Shown: piece after piece, positions 33,361 through 41,597 of the stretch
How the letters are laid out: every line of letters begins with the position of its first letter
Position numbering within the stretch: position 1 is the first letter of the stretch
Assembly: GCF_016907455.1 (NCBI RefSeq)
Contig: NZ_JAFBCB010000001.1
Coordinates: 992,001-1,056,000 of the forward strand
Length of the DNA stretch: 64,000 bases
Reading direction: 5' to 3'
Source: Brachybacterium muris
Lineage (GTDB): Bacteria > Actinomycetota > Actinomycetes > Actinomycetales > Dermabacteraceae
Program-made: the position numbers and the translations under genes
Notes under the pieces: generated by a model
Database searches by the model: none
The model's input: only the letters and a program-made list of their open reading frames with translations
Told to the model about the DNA's origin: nothing

Positions 33361-33378
33361 CCTTCCAGTACTGGAAGG
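33361..33378 (-). promoter_or_regulatory. Palindrome covering the ykoE ribosome-binding site
   Basis: CCTTCCAGTACTGGAAGG is a perfect 18-bp palindrome. Read on the minus strand, its last half supplies GGAAGG of the ribosome-binding site GGAAGGAG. As RNA it can form a hairpin that hides this site, the probable expression platform of the upstream TPP riboswitch acting on translation. Confidence 0.6.
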
Positions 33379-33419
33379 GGCGCACGAGGACGCATCACGC
33401 ATCCCGCGCGGAAATCCCG

Positions 33420-33503
33420 ACTCCCTACGCCGGTGCTAACCGGATCAGGTTCGAGGGTCTGCGCCACGTGGCGCACTCTCAGCACCCCAGTGGTGCTCCC
33501 CTG
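33420..33503 (-). promoter_or_regulatory. TPP riboswitch (THI element)
   Basis: On the minus strand the conserved blocks appear in order: GGGGAGCACC, GGGGTGCTGAGAG, ACCCTCGAACCTGATC, CGGTTAGCACCGGCG and TAGGGAG. These are the pyrimidine-sensor and pyrophosphate-sensor helices of the TPP aptamer. P3 is short (GTGCGCCACGTGGCGCAG). The switch lies 66 bp upstream of ykoE and supports its assignment to thiamine or HMP uptake. Confidence 0.96.
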
Positions 33504-33546
33504 TCAGCAGATGACCAACGGACAGTCTAGCGGCTCGTCCCCGAGG

Positions 33547-34125
33547 TCAGCGCCGGGCACGGATCGCCTGCTCCACCGCCTCGGCGGTCGCCACCGGGTC
33601 GGTGGGGGAGAGCAGGTAGTCCGTGCCGCTGCGGCCCACGATCTCCACCAGGGTCCCGGAGCGGGTCACCAGGATCCGGGTGCGCCGCTGCACGTCGTCG
33701 GTGGTGAAGATCTTGCCGCGGCCCACGGGCCGCAGCTCCTCGGGACGGGCGGCCATCACCCGGCCGCGGCGCCAGCCGAACCCGCCCACCGTCACGCCGA
33801 CGGTGGACTGCGGCACCTGACGCAGCTGCACGGTGCGGAAATCGGTCAGCGGCCACGGCCGCTGCGGCCAGAATCCGCCAAGGCTCACCGTGACGCCGTG
33901 CTCGTCCACGATGAAGCGGGTCCACTGGCCGATCCAGGTCCAGAAGGCCAGGCCCACGAACACCAGGGCAGCGGCCAGGATCAGCACCGGCGGGAACGGC
34001 CTGGCCTGGGTGCTCATCACCGCCACCAGCGCCGCACCGGCCACCAGGGTCACGATGATCCTGGTCCAGCCGATGGAGCTGGGGCGGGTGGAGCCCACGT
34101 AGAACGGGGCCTCGGGCCTGGCCAT
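33547..34125 (-). CDS. Small membrane protein with PH-like C-terminal domain
   Basis: The product has 192 residues. Two membrane helices lie at about 22-38 and 47-65, followed by a soluble region with alternating strands that resembles bacterial PH or DUF3093-type modules (TRFIVDEHGVTV, TRILVTRSGTLVEIVG). No catalytic motif is seen. The gene starts 4 bp before the stop of the upstream M13 peptidase gene, so the two are probably cotranscribed. Confidence 0.65.
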   Translation of the reverse strand: MARPEAPFYVGSTRPSSIGWTRIIVTLVAGAALVAVMSTQARPFPPVLILAAALVFVGLAFWTWIGQWTRFIVDEHGVTVSLGGFWPQRPWPLTDFRTVQLRQVPQSTVGVTVGGFGWRRGRVMAARPEELRPVGRGKIFTTDDVQRRTRILVTRSGTLVEIVGRSGTDYLLSPTDPVATAEAVEQAIRARR

Positions 34126-34129
34126 CAGC

Positions 34130-36151
34130 TCACCAGATCGTCACGCGCTGCTCGGGCGCGAGGTACATCGCATCGCCCTCGCGCACGTCGAACGCCTCGT
34201 AGAACTCGTCCATGTGCCCGGCCGTGGTGTTGCAGCGGAACTCGGCAGGGGAGTGCGGGTCGATGGCGAGCCGGCGGATCGCCTCCTGCAGGCGGTTCTT
34301 GCCGCGCCACACGGTGGCCCAGGACAGGAACACCCGCTGGACGCCGGTGTACCCGTCGATCACGGGGGCCTCGCCGCCGTCCTGCGCGGTGCGTGCCTTG
34401 TATGCCTTCAGAGCGATGCCCAGACCGCCCAGGTCGCCGATGTTCTCACCGATGGTGAGGGCACCGTTGACGGTGTGCTGATCGTCGAGGTCACGCGGGG
34501 ACAGCTGCGAGAACTGGGTGATCAGCACCGTGGTGCGCTCCTCGAAGGCCGCACGGTCCTCGGCGGTCCACCAGGAGGCCAGGTTGCCGTCGCCGTCGTA
34601 CTTGGAGCCCTGGTCGTCGAAGCCATGACCGATCTCGTGGCCGATCACCGCGCCGATCCCGCCGAAGTTCACGGCGTCGTCGGCCTCGGCATCGAAGAAC
34701 GGGGGCTGCAGGATCGCGGCGGGGAACACGATCTCGTTGCTGCCGGCGTTGTAGTAGGCGTTGACCGTCTGCGGGGTCATGTGCCACTCGTCCTCGTCGA
34801 TCGGGCCGCCCACCTTGGCGTACTCGAAGTCGGCGTCGAAGCGGCGGGAGGCGCGCACGGTGGCGACCAGGTCGCCCTCGGTGATCTCCAGGCCGTCGTA
34901 GGAGCGCCACGTATCGGGGTAGCCGATCTTCGGGGTGAACTTCTCCAGCTTCTCCAGCGCCTTCTCGCGGGTGGCCGGGGTCATCCACTCCAGGGTCGAG
35001 ATCGAGGCGCGGTAGGCGTCCAACAGGGAGTCCACCAGGTCGTTCATCCGCTCCTTGTGGGAGGGCGGGAAGTGGCGGGCCACGTACTCCTTGCCCACGG
35101 AGAAGCCCACGGCGCCCTCGACGAAGGCCACGCCTCGCTTCCACCGCTCGCGCAGCTCCTCGGCGCCGCTCAGCACCCGCCCGGAGAAGGAGAAGTCCTC
35201 CTCCACGAACGCGGCCGACAGGTACGGGGCGTACGTGCCCACCGCGCGCACCGCGAGCCAGGCGCGCAGCACCGCGAGGTCCTCACCGGCCAGCAGCTCC
35301 GCGGCCGCACCGACGTACTCGGGCTGGCTCACCGAGACCACGTCGAAGGCGCTGGTCGGTGCCCCGGTGCCCTCCACGAAGGCGTCCCAGGGGAAGGCGG
35401 GTGCCAGCTCGCGGCGCTGGTCGGCGTCCATCGGGTTGTAGGACTTCTCGCGGTCGCGCAGGCGCACCACGTCCACATGGCAGGCCGCCAGGCGGGTCTC
35501 GAAGTCCAGCACCGTCTGCGCCAGCTCGGCGGCATCACCGGTGGGAAGGCCCTCGCGGCCCGCCAGGCCCGCCAGCTCGATCAGGGCGGTCAGGTGCTCC
35601 ACGTAGGCGGCGCGCACATCTGCGTAGTGGTCCTCGCGGTAGTAGGACTCGTCCGGCAGGCCCAGGCCGCCCTGGTGCAGCTTCACCTGGTAGCGGGTGG
35701 AGTCGTGGTCGTCGGTCCACACGTAGGCCAACAGGGCGCTGGTGCCCGAATCGGGGGCGGCCATCGTGCGCACCACCTGCTCGAGGTCAGCGGCGGCGGT
35801 GATCTGCTCCAGCAGCGGCTCCAGCGGTGCGGCGCCGGCGCGCTCGATCGCCTCAGTGTCCATGAACATCCGGTACAGGGCGCCGATGCGGCCGTGCTCG
35901 GAGTCGGCGGGGGCGTCGGTATCGGCGGCGGCCTCCTCGATGATCTCCCGCACCCTCTCCTCGGAGAGGTCGCGCAGCGCGTGGAACGCGCCGTCGCTGG
36001 AGCGATCCGCGGGCATCACGTGCGAGTCCAGCCACGCCCCGTTGACGTGACCGAACAGGTCGTCCTGGATGCGGACACCCGCATCGACGTGCTCGAGGTC
36101 GAGTCCGGAGCGAAGCGGCTGCTCGGAGGCGGCAGATGTGGCAGAGGTCAT
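34130..36151 (-). CDS. M13-family zinc metallopeptidase (PepO/neprilysin-like)
   Basis: The product has 673 residues, the normal M13 length. The zinc site is HEIGH with Glu as catalytic base, and the third ligand is in GENIGDLGG. Upstream is the substrate-binding NAYYNAGSNEIVFPAAIL. There is no signal peptide or membrane anchor, unlike eukaryotic neprilysin, so it probably degrades peptides in the cytoplasm, as lactococcal PepO does. It is followed at once by a small membrane protein gene. Confidence 0.95.
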   Translation of the reverse strand: MTSATSAASEQPLRSGLDLEHVDAGVRIQDDLFGHVNGAWLDSHVMPADRSSDGAFHALRDLSEERVREIIEEAAADTDAPADSEHGRIGALYRMFMDTEAIERAGAAPLEPLLEQITAAADLEQVVRTMAAPDSGTSALLAYVWTDDHDSTRYQVKLHQGGLGLPDESYYREDHYADVRAAYVEHLTALIELAGLAGREGLPTGDAAELAQTVLDFETRLAACHVDVVRLRDREKSYNPMDADQRRELAPAFPWDAFVEGTGAPTSAFDVVSVSQPEYVGAAAELLAGEDLAVLRAWLAVRAVGTYAPYLSAAFVEEDFSFSGRVLSGAEELRERWKRGVAFVEGAVGFSVGKEYVARHFPPSHKERMNDLVDSLLDAYRASISTLEWMTPATREKALEKLEKFTPKIGYPDTWRSYDGLEITEGDLVATVRASRRFDADFEYAKVGGPIDEDEWHMTPQTVNAYYNAGSNEIVFPAAILQPPFFDAEADDAVNFGGIGAVIGHEIGHGFDDQGSKYDGDGNLASWWTAEDRAAFEERTTVLITQFSQLSPRDLDDQHTVNGALTIGENIGDLGGLGIALKAYKARTAQDGGEAPVIDGYTGVQRVFLSWATVWRGKNRLQEAIRRLAIDPHSPAEFRCNTTAGHMDEFYEAFDVREGDAMYLAPEQRVTIW

Positions 36152-36214
36152 GTCTGAGATCTCCTCAAGGGGTCGGAACAGGGGAATGACGAGTACGGCG
36201 GAGGGAGCGGCGTG

Positions 36215-37009
36215 TCAGAACGCGATCATGCCCAGGACCGCGAGGCCCAGGGTGAGCACGCCGATGCCGAAGGGGGCGAACGCCCACAGTGAGCGCGCAC
36301 GCTCGGCGGCGGAGCGGCGCTGCAGCACCAGAGTGGCAAGGCCCGAACCGATCGACAGCACGGCAGTGCCCACCACCAGCACCGGGGCCAGGATCACCAG
36401 CACCGTGGCACCGATCTGGAAGAACACGGTTCCCAGCACGTCCAGCAGGCGCATCCCCACGCTGGAACGGGCAGTGACCCGCGCATCCAGCATGGTGGCC
36501 ACGGCGTTCTTGGACCACTCCGAGGGACGGGCGATACGGCGGCGGGTGGAGACCGTCTGCGCGGTGGCCAGCGCCAACCACACCAGAGCCGCACCCGCAC
36601 CGAGCCATACGCCCAGCTCAGCACGGGAATCGCCAGGCCACAGCAGCAGTGCCAGCAGCACTGCCGCCACCCGCAGGGCCTCCTCGGTCACGCTGCGCAC
36701 CGCCATCAGGCCGGGGTTCACCGCCAGACGGGCCCGGGTGCGGGCCACGAACAGGCTGGTGCCCACCAGGACCAGAAGCTGGACCGCGCCGAGGGCGAGG
36801 CCCAGCGCCAGCACCAGCACGCTGGAGGGCGCCAACGGCAGGATCGCCACCAGCAGCACCAAGCCCAGCACCGGCAGCACCAGCGCCAGGACGGACAGCC
36901 CGCGCACCAGGTCGCGCACCAGGTCGGCTCCGGTGGGAGGATGGTCGTGACCGGTGTGGTCGTGCGGATCGGCACAGCCGTGGTCGGCCGCCGGCGGGGT
37001 CGCGGTCAT
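36215..37009 (-). CDS. Multi-spanning membrane protein, function unknown
   Basis: The product has 264 residues. The N-terminal 30 residues are polar and rich in His and Asp (CADPHDHTGHDH), a possible metal-binding tail. Five to six membrane helices follow. The ATG at 37009 is preceded by GAAGGAGCTCC, which favours it over an upstream GTG/ATG. The family was not recognised. It is divergent from an ADP-ribosylglycohydrolase gene. Confidence 0.65.
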   Translation of the reverse strand: MTATPPAADHGCADPHDHTGHDHPPTGADLVRDLVRGLSVLALVLPVLGLVLLVAILPLAPSSVLVLALGLALGAVQLLVLVGTSLFVARTRARLAVNPGLMAVRSVTEEALRVAAVLLALLLWPGDSRAELGVWLGAGAALVWLALATAQTVSTRRRIARPSEWSKNAVATMLDARVTARSSVGMRLLDVLGTVFFQIGATVLVILAPVLVVGTAVLSIGSGLATLVLQRRSAAERARSLWAFAPFGIGVLTLGLAVLGMIAF

Positions 37010-37133
37010 GGAGCTCCTTCGGGTCCCCACCAGGGTAGCGGCCCGCACTGGACGCAGTACCTGCGTCCGACGTGTCACCATGGCCACGTGTCACGATGAC
37101 CGGAACGGTCATCGACGGAGGACGGAGAGCACG

Positions 37134-38171
37134 ATGGATCAAGGGGCGGGGCTCGACGCCGCGCAGCGCGCCCGCGCCCTCGGCTCCGTGGTGGCAGCTG
37201 CCACCGGCGACGCCCTCGGTGCCCCCTACGAGTTCCTCGCCCCCCTTCCGGCCTCCGAGGACGTGGAGATGGTGGGCGGCGGGGTGCTGGACTGGCAGGA
37301 GGGCGAGTGGACCGACGACACCGCGATGGCGATCGTGGTGCTCGAGGCGGCCGCCGCCATCCCGGGCCTGCACGACCTGCGCTTGGAGCAGGCGCAGGAC
37401 CAGATCGCCCGCGAGTGGTACTCGTGGTCGCTCGGCACCCCGGACATCGGGGGCCTCACCTCCACCGTGGTGCGCCGCGCCGTGGACCGGGCCCTGGCCG
37501 ACGGCCACTTCGCGCCCCGCGCGGTGGACTTCCGGGCCGCCGCCCTCAGCGCCCACGAGGAACTGCCCCGCATCGCCGGCAACGGATCGCTGATGCGCAC
37601 CCACGCCGCCGTGCTGCCGTACCTGCTGCGCACCGAGGACGATGCCGCCGAGGGCATCGACGCCGTGTGCCGCCTCACCCACGTGCACCCCGACGTCACC
37701 GAGGCCTGCATGCTGTGGGGCCTCGCGGTGCGCCACGCCGTGCTCACCGGGGAGGTGGACGTGCGGGTGGGCCTTGGTCGGCTGAGCCCGGAGCGCGAGG
37801 AGCTGTGGCGCACCCGCATCGAGGAGGCCGAGGCCACCACCCCCGCCACCTTCCGTCGCAACGGCTGGGTGGTGGGCGCCTTCCAGGCGTCGTGGTCGGC
37901 GATCCACGCCACCCTGCCGCTGCCCGCCGGGAAGTTCGCCCGCCGGGAGGCCCTGGTGTGCAGCCTCGAGCAGGCCGTGCGCGCGGGCTACGACACCGAC
38001 ACCATCGCCTGCATCACCGGTGCGCTGATGGGCGGTGCGCTCGGGGTCAAGGCGGTGCCGCCGGAGTGGCGCCGGCAGTTGTTCGGCTGGCCCGGCTACG
38101 AGGTGGACGAACTGATCTCCCTGGTGGAACGTGTGATCCCCGGGGAACGGCCCGAGGAGGGAGCAGTCTGA
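37134..38171 (+). CDS. ADP-ribosylglycohydrolase family protein
   Basis: The product has 345 residues with the DraG/ARH fold. Magnesium-binding motifs are visible: GDALGAPYE near the start, EWTDDTAM around residue 62, and GYDTDTIACITG near residue 285. IAGNGSLMRTH is also typical. It removes ADP-ribose from proteins or small molecules; the target is unknown. The ATG at 37134 is preceded by GGACGGAGAG. The stop overlaps the next gene (TGATG), so the two form an operon. Confidence 0.93.
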   Translation: MDQGAGLDAAQRARALGSVVAAATGDALGAPYEFLAPLPASEDVEMVGGGVLDWQEGEWTDDTAMAIVVLEAAAAIPGLHDLRLEQAQDQIAREWYSWSLGTPDIGGLTSTVVRRAVDRALADGHFAPRAVDFRAAALSAHEELPRIAGNGSLMRTHAAVLPYLLRTEDDAAEGIDAVCRLTHVHPDVTEACMLWGLAVRHAVLTGEVDVRVGLGRLSPEREELWRTRIEEAEATTPATFRRNGWVVGAFQASWSAIHATLPLPAGKFARREALVCSLEQAVRAGYDTDTIACITGALMGGALGVKAVPPEWRRQLFGWPGYEVDELISLVERVIPGERPEEGAV

Positions 38172-38872
38172 TGGACCTGCGGATCATGGCCTGGAACCTG
38201 TGGGAGCTGCGCGGGGACCTGCCCGCGCTCACCGAGACCGTGCGGGACCTGGCACCGGACGTGCTGCTGGTGCAGGAGGCCCCCCGCTTCGTGCTGCCCA
38301 CTACGCGCCTGCGCTGGTTCGCCCGCCAGGTGGGCATGGAGATCCTGGTGGGCGGGTTCGGCGGCCGGGGCCTGGCGATCCTCGCCACCGAGGACGTGGC
38401 CGCCCGGGTGATCCGCCGCGGCATGCATCCGGTGGCCCAGCAGCTCAGCGACCTGAACTCCACCTACCCCCGGGGTGTGGCCGCGGTGCGCGTCTCCGTC
38501 CCGGGCGGGGGAGCGGTGGTGCTGAGTTCGATCCACTTCGCCTTGCAGCAGGACAACCGCATGGCCCACGCCGAGCACGTCAGGGCGCTGGTGAGCTCCG
38601 CCGGGGCTCCCGTGATCATCGGCGGGGACCTGAACGAGACGGCCGACGGGGCGGCCCGGCAGCTGCTGGACCCGCTGGTGCAGGACCCGGCCGGCCCCGA
38701 TCAGCACACCTTCCCGGCCTCCGCCCCCACCCGTCGGATCGACGCGATCCTGGTGAGCGAGGGGGTGCGGGTGCGCGATGCCCGCGCGGTCCGCTCCACG
38801 GACGCGGTGGACGCGGCCCGCCTCGCCGGCGCCTCCGATCACCTGCCCACGCTGGTGGACGTCAGCCTCTGA
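38171..38872 (+). CDS. Endonuclease/exonuclease/phosphatase-family protein
   Basis: The product has 233 residues with the EEP fold. Motifs in order: WNLWELRGD (Asn), LLVQEAP (metal-binding Glu), the SSIHFA strand (His), GGDLNET (Asp-Asn), and GASDHLPT (Asp-His) at the C-terminus. All catalytic residues are present. There is no signal peptide, so it acts in the cytoplasm, on an unknown phosphodiester or phosphomonoester. It is translationally coupled to the ADP-ribosylglycohydrolase gene. Confidence 0.9.
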   Translation: MDLRIMAWNLWELRGDLPALTETVRDLAPDVLLVQEAPRFVLPTTRLRWFARQVGMEILVGGFGGRGLAILATEDVAARVIRRGMHPVAQQLSDLNSTYPRGVAAVRVSVPGGGAVVLSSIHFALQQDNRMAHAEHVRALVSSAGAPVIIGGDLNETADGAARQLLDPLVQDPAGPDQHTFPASAPTRRIDAILVSEGVRVRDARAVRSTDAVDAARLAGASDHLPTLVDVSL

Positions 38873-38879
38873 CGAGGTG

Positions 38880-39638
38880 TCAGGCCCTGAGCCCGGCCCG
38901 CATCGCGATCCGGTCGTCCTGCCCGCCGACGTGGCGGATCAGCACGTCCTGGCCGTCGCGGCCCAGCACAGTGAGCTGGGTGCGGTAGCAGCGCAGCGCC
39001 GACTCCACCTGATCGGCCACCCCCGGCAGGTCGCGCCACACGAAAGCCGTGTCGTCGGGCTCGCTGGCGAACTGCACCAGCGGCACGCCTGTGCGCTCGG
39101 CCGCCGCCACGGTGACGTGATGGGCATGGACGTGGTCGGGGTGGCCGTAGCTGCCGGCGTCGTCGTAGCCCAGCAGCAGGTCCGGGCGCGCCTGCTCGAT
39201 CAGGGCCACCAGGTCGTCCGCGGCGTCCTTGCGCGGCCGGTGGGTGAAGCTTTCCGGCCCTGCCGTCTCCGCCGGGCCCGCCAGGCCCTTGCGCACCCAG
39301 CGCATCCCGGAGTCGCGGTACCGGCGCGGCTCGGCACCGGGCGCGAGTGCCGGGGGCTCTCCCAGCATGTGACGCTCGGTGATCCCCAGGTGGGCACAGG
39401 CCGCGTCGATCTCGTGGGCGCGGATCTCGTCCAGCGGGCGGTCCTCGCCCTCGGGGATGCTGCCGGGAACCACCTCGCCCTCCTCGCCGCGGGTGGCGGT
39501 CACCAGCACCACGCGGGTGCCGGCGCGGGAAAGGGTGGCCAGCAGTGCACCGGTGGCGAGGGACTCGTCGTCCGGATGGGCGTGGGCCACCAGCACCGTG
39601 TGCGCGGTCTCGAGCAGGTCCCAGGGGTCGGCGGTCAT
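38880..39638 (-). CDS. mshB: MshB-type N-acetylglucosaminyl-inositol deacetylase
   Basis: The product has 252 residues with a PIG-L/LmbE fold. Zinc ligands lie in AHPDDES (about 21-27) and HPDHVHAH (about 163-170). MshB deacetylates GlcNAc-inositol in mycothiol synthesis. The start overlaps the end of mshA (ATGA at 39635-39638), so the first and deacetylation steps of the pathway are made together. This placement supports MshB over the related mycothiol conjugate amidase Mca. Confidence 0.88.
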   Translation of the reverse strand: MTADPWDLLETAHTVLVAHAHPDDESLATGALLATLSRAGTRVVLVTATRGEEGEVVPGSIPEGEDRPLDEIRAHEIDAACAHLGITERHMLGEPPALAPGAEPRRYRDSGMRWVRKGLAGPAETAGPESFTHRPRKDAADDLVALIEQARPDLLLGYDDAGSYGHPDHVHAHHVTVAAAERTGVPLVQFASEPDDTAFVWRDLPGVADQVESALRCYRTQLTVLGRDGQDVLIRHVGGQDDRIAMRAGLRA

Positions 39639-40897
39639 CGGGGATCCTCCTGCGGATCGTGGGCGGGGGCAGGGCGGGTGAGCCTCAGGTACTGCGCGGC
39701 GAGGGCTCGGGCGCTCACCTCCCAGGTGCGGCTCTCGGCGAAGCACCGGGCATCGCGCGATGCGCGACGGAGCGTGTCGGGCTCGGCGAGCAGGCGCTGC
39801 ACCGCCTCCGCCCACACATCGGGATCGCGGGTGGTCAGCACGATCCCCTCGGGAGCCACTGCCTCCCGGACCCCGCCGGCCCCGGCCCATGCCGCCACCG
39901 GGGTGCCGCTGGCCTGGGCCTCCAGTGCCACCAGGCCGAAGGTCTCCGACCAACTGGGGAGCAGCAGCAGATCGGCCTCGCGCATGCGCGCAGCGAGCGC
40001 AGCCCTGCCCTGAGGGCCCACGAGCTCGACCCGGTCACTGATCCCGAGCCGATGTGCGGTCTCCTTCAGCTCCCCCAGGTAGTCCTGGAAGTCCTGGGAG
40101 ACCCCGCCGGTCAGCACGAGGCGTGCATCCAAGGCAGGGTCCAGGCGTGCCAGCACCTCCAGCGCCAGGTCCGGGGCCTTCAGTGGTTGCAGGCGGGCGG
40201 CGAACAGCAGTGTGGGCGGGTGCGGGGCCAGCTCGTCGGCCGGTGGGCAGAAGCGCTCCACGTCCACGCCGGGGCGCACGACGGCCAGGCGCTCCCCGGG
40301 CACCCCGTAGCGCTCGGCGACAGTGCGGGCCTCCGCCTCCGATACCGCGATGACCAGGTCGGACTCGCGGGCCACCAGCCGTTCCCCGGGGATCCTGCCC
40401 GAGGACTCCGCGGGCTCTCCGGCATCGAGGTGCGGCGCGTCCTCAGGTGCGGCCACGGAGTGGAAGGACTGCAGGTGGGGGATCCCCAGCTCGCGGGCGA
40501 TCGGCAGGGCCGCCACGCCGCTGAACCAGTGATGGGAATGGATCAGGTCCCAGCGGGGATCATCACCGTCGATCGCCGCGTGGGAGAGTGCCGCGCGCAG
40601 CTGCTCGCGGAATGGTTCGATCGCCTGCTCCATCGCGCTCTTGGCGAGCGGGGCCGGTGGGCCCGCGTCCAGGTGATGCACCCTCACCCCGGGGGCGATG
40701 TCCATGGTGGCCGGCGTGTCCGGGTCGGAGCGGCGGGTGAAGAGATCCACCTGGTGCCCGGCCCGGGCGAGCGCCAGGGACTGCTCGAGCACCACGACGT
40801 TCATGCCCCCCGCATCGGCCCCGCCGGGCTCGGCCACCGGCGAGGTGTGAAGGGACACGGCGACGATGCGCAGGGGGACCTCCGGCATGCCTGACAT
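39635..40897 (-). CDS. mshA: MshA, D-inositol-3-phosphate glycosyltransferase
   Basis: The product has 420 residues of the GT-B (GT4) family. The N-terminal PGGADAGGMNVVV is diagnostic for MshA, which binds UDP-GlcNAc and inositol 3-phosphate. The C-terminal half has SEAEARTV, LLLLPSWSETFGLVALEAQASGTPV with the EX7E nucleotide-sugar motif. It catalyses the first committed step of mycothiol synthesis. It is the first gene of an mshA-mshB pair. Mycothiol is the expected cofactor of the Rv2466c-like reductase at 12.6 kb. Confidence 0.94.
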   Translation of the reverse strand: MSGMPEVPLRIVAVSLHTSPVAEPGGADAGGMNVVVLEQSLALARAGHQVDLFTRRSDPDTPATMDIAPGVRVHHLDAGPPAPLAKSAMEQAIEPFREQLRAALSHAAIDGDDPRWDLIHSHHWFSGVAALPIARELGIPHLQSFHSVAAPEDAPHLDAGEPAESSGRIPGERLVARESDLVIAVSEAEARTVAERYGVPGERLAVVRPGVDVERFCPPADELAPHPPTLLFAARLQPLKAPDLALEVLARLDPALDARLVLTGGVSQDFQDYLGELKETAHRLGISDRVELVGPQGRAALAARMREADLLLLPSWSETFGLVALEAQASGTPVAAWAGAGGVREAVAPEGIVLTTRDPDVWAEAVQRLLAEPDTLRRASRDARCFAESRTWEVSARALAAQYLRLTRPAPAHDPQEDPR

Positions 40898-40997
40898 GGC
40901 TCGATCCTAGATTCCCGTGTTCGCCAGTGACGAAACCGGACGCGGCCTGGGTCACGAGAGGTTGAAACATGCACCGTCATGAGTCAGCGTGAGGGGC

Positions 40998-41597
40998 ATG
41001 GAAACGGCGGAGAAGGTGGATTGGGCGACCCTGAACGTCCATGCGGCAGGGCGGCCGGCCCGCCGACTGGTGTCCAAGGCGATCGCCGCCGCCGGCGGTG
41101 ACCGCGCCGCCGGTGTGGTGCTGGACCTCGGCGCCGGTGCCGGGGCCGACTCCCTTCAGTTCGCCCGCCGCGGCTGGACCGTGCACGCCTACGACGCCGA
41201 CGACACCATCGCCGCGCGCCTGGTGGAGAACGACCGCATGAGCGGTTCGGTGCAGTTCCACCACACCGACATCACCGACGTGGACGCGTTCCCCCGCGCC
41301 CAGATCGTGTACTCCACGTACACCCTGGGTCTGCTGGGCCCCGACGGGCTGGCCGCCACCTGGCCCAAGCTGGTGGACGCCCTCCCGCGCGGCGGCGTGA
41401 TGGCGGTGGACGTGTTCGGCACCAACGACTCCTGGGCCGATCGCCCTGACATCGCCACTCTCTCGATGCCGGAGATCGACGCGATGTTCCGCGGCTTCCA
41501 GATCATCGACCGCTCGGTCCGCGATGAGGACGGCCGTTTCCTCGCAGACAAGAAGCACTGGCACGTGATCACCACGCTCGCCCGGAAGCTCAGCTGA
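40998..41597 (+). CDS. Class I SAM-dependent methyltransferase
   Basis: The product has 199 residues. Motif I is VLDLGAGAGADSLQFARRG (about 39-57), followed by YDADDTI and a helical region typical of small tellurite-resistance-like methyltransferases. The start is uncertain: ATG at 40998 (chosen) or GTG at 40989, three codons upstream; neither has a well-spaced ribosome-binding site. It overlaps the convergent monooxygenase gene by 8 bp. The substrate is unknown. Confidence 0.82.
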   Translation: METAEKVDWATLNVHAAGRPARRLVSKAIAAAGGDRAAGVVLDLGAGAGADSLQFARRGWTVHAYDADDTIAARLVENDRMSGSVQFHHTDITDVDAFPRAQIVYSTYTLGLLGPDGLAATWPKLVDALPRGGVMAVDVFGTNDSWADRPDIATLSMPEIDAMFRGFQIIDRSVRDEDGRFLADKKHWHVITTLARKLS

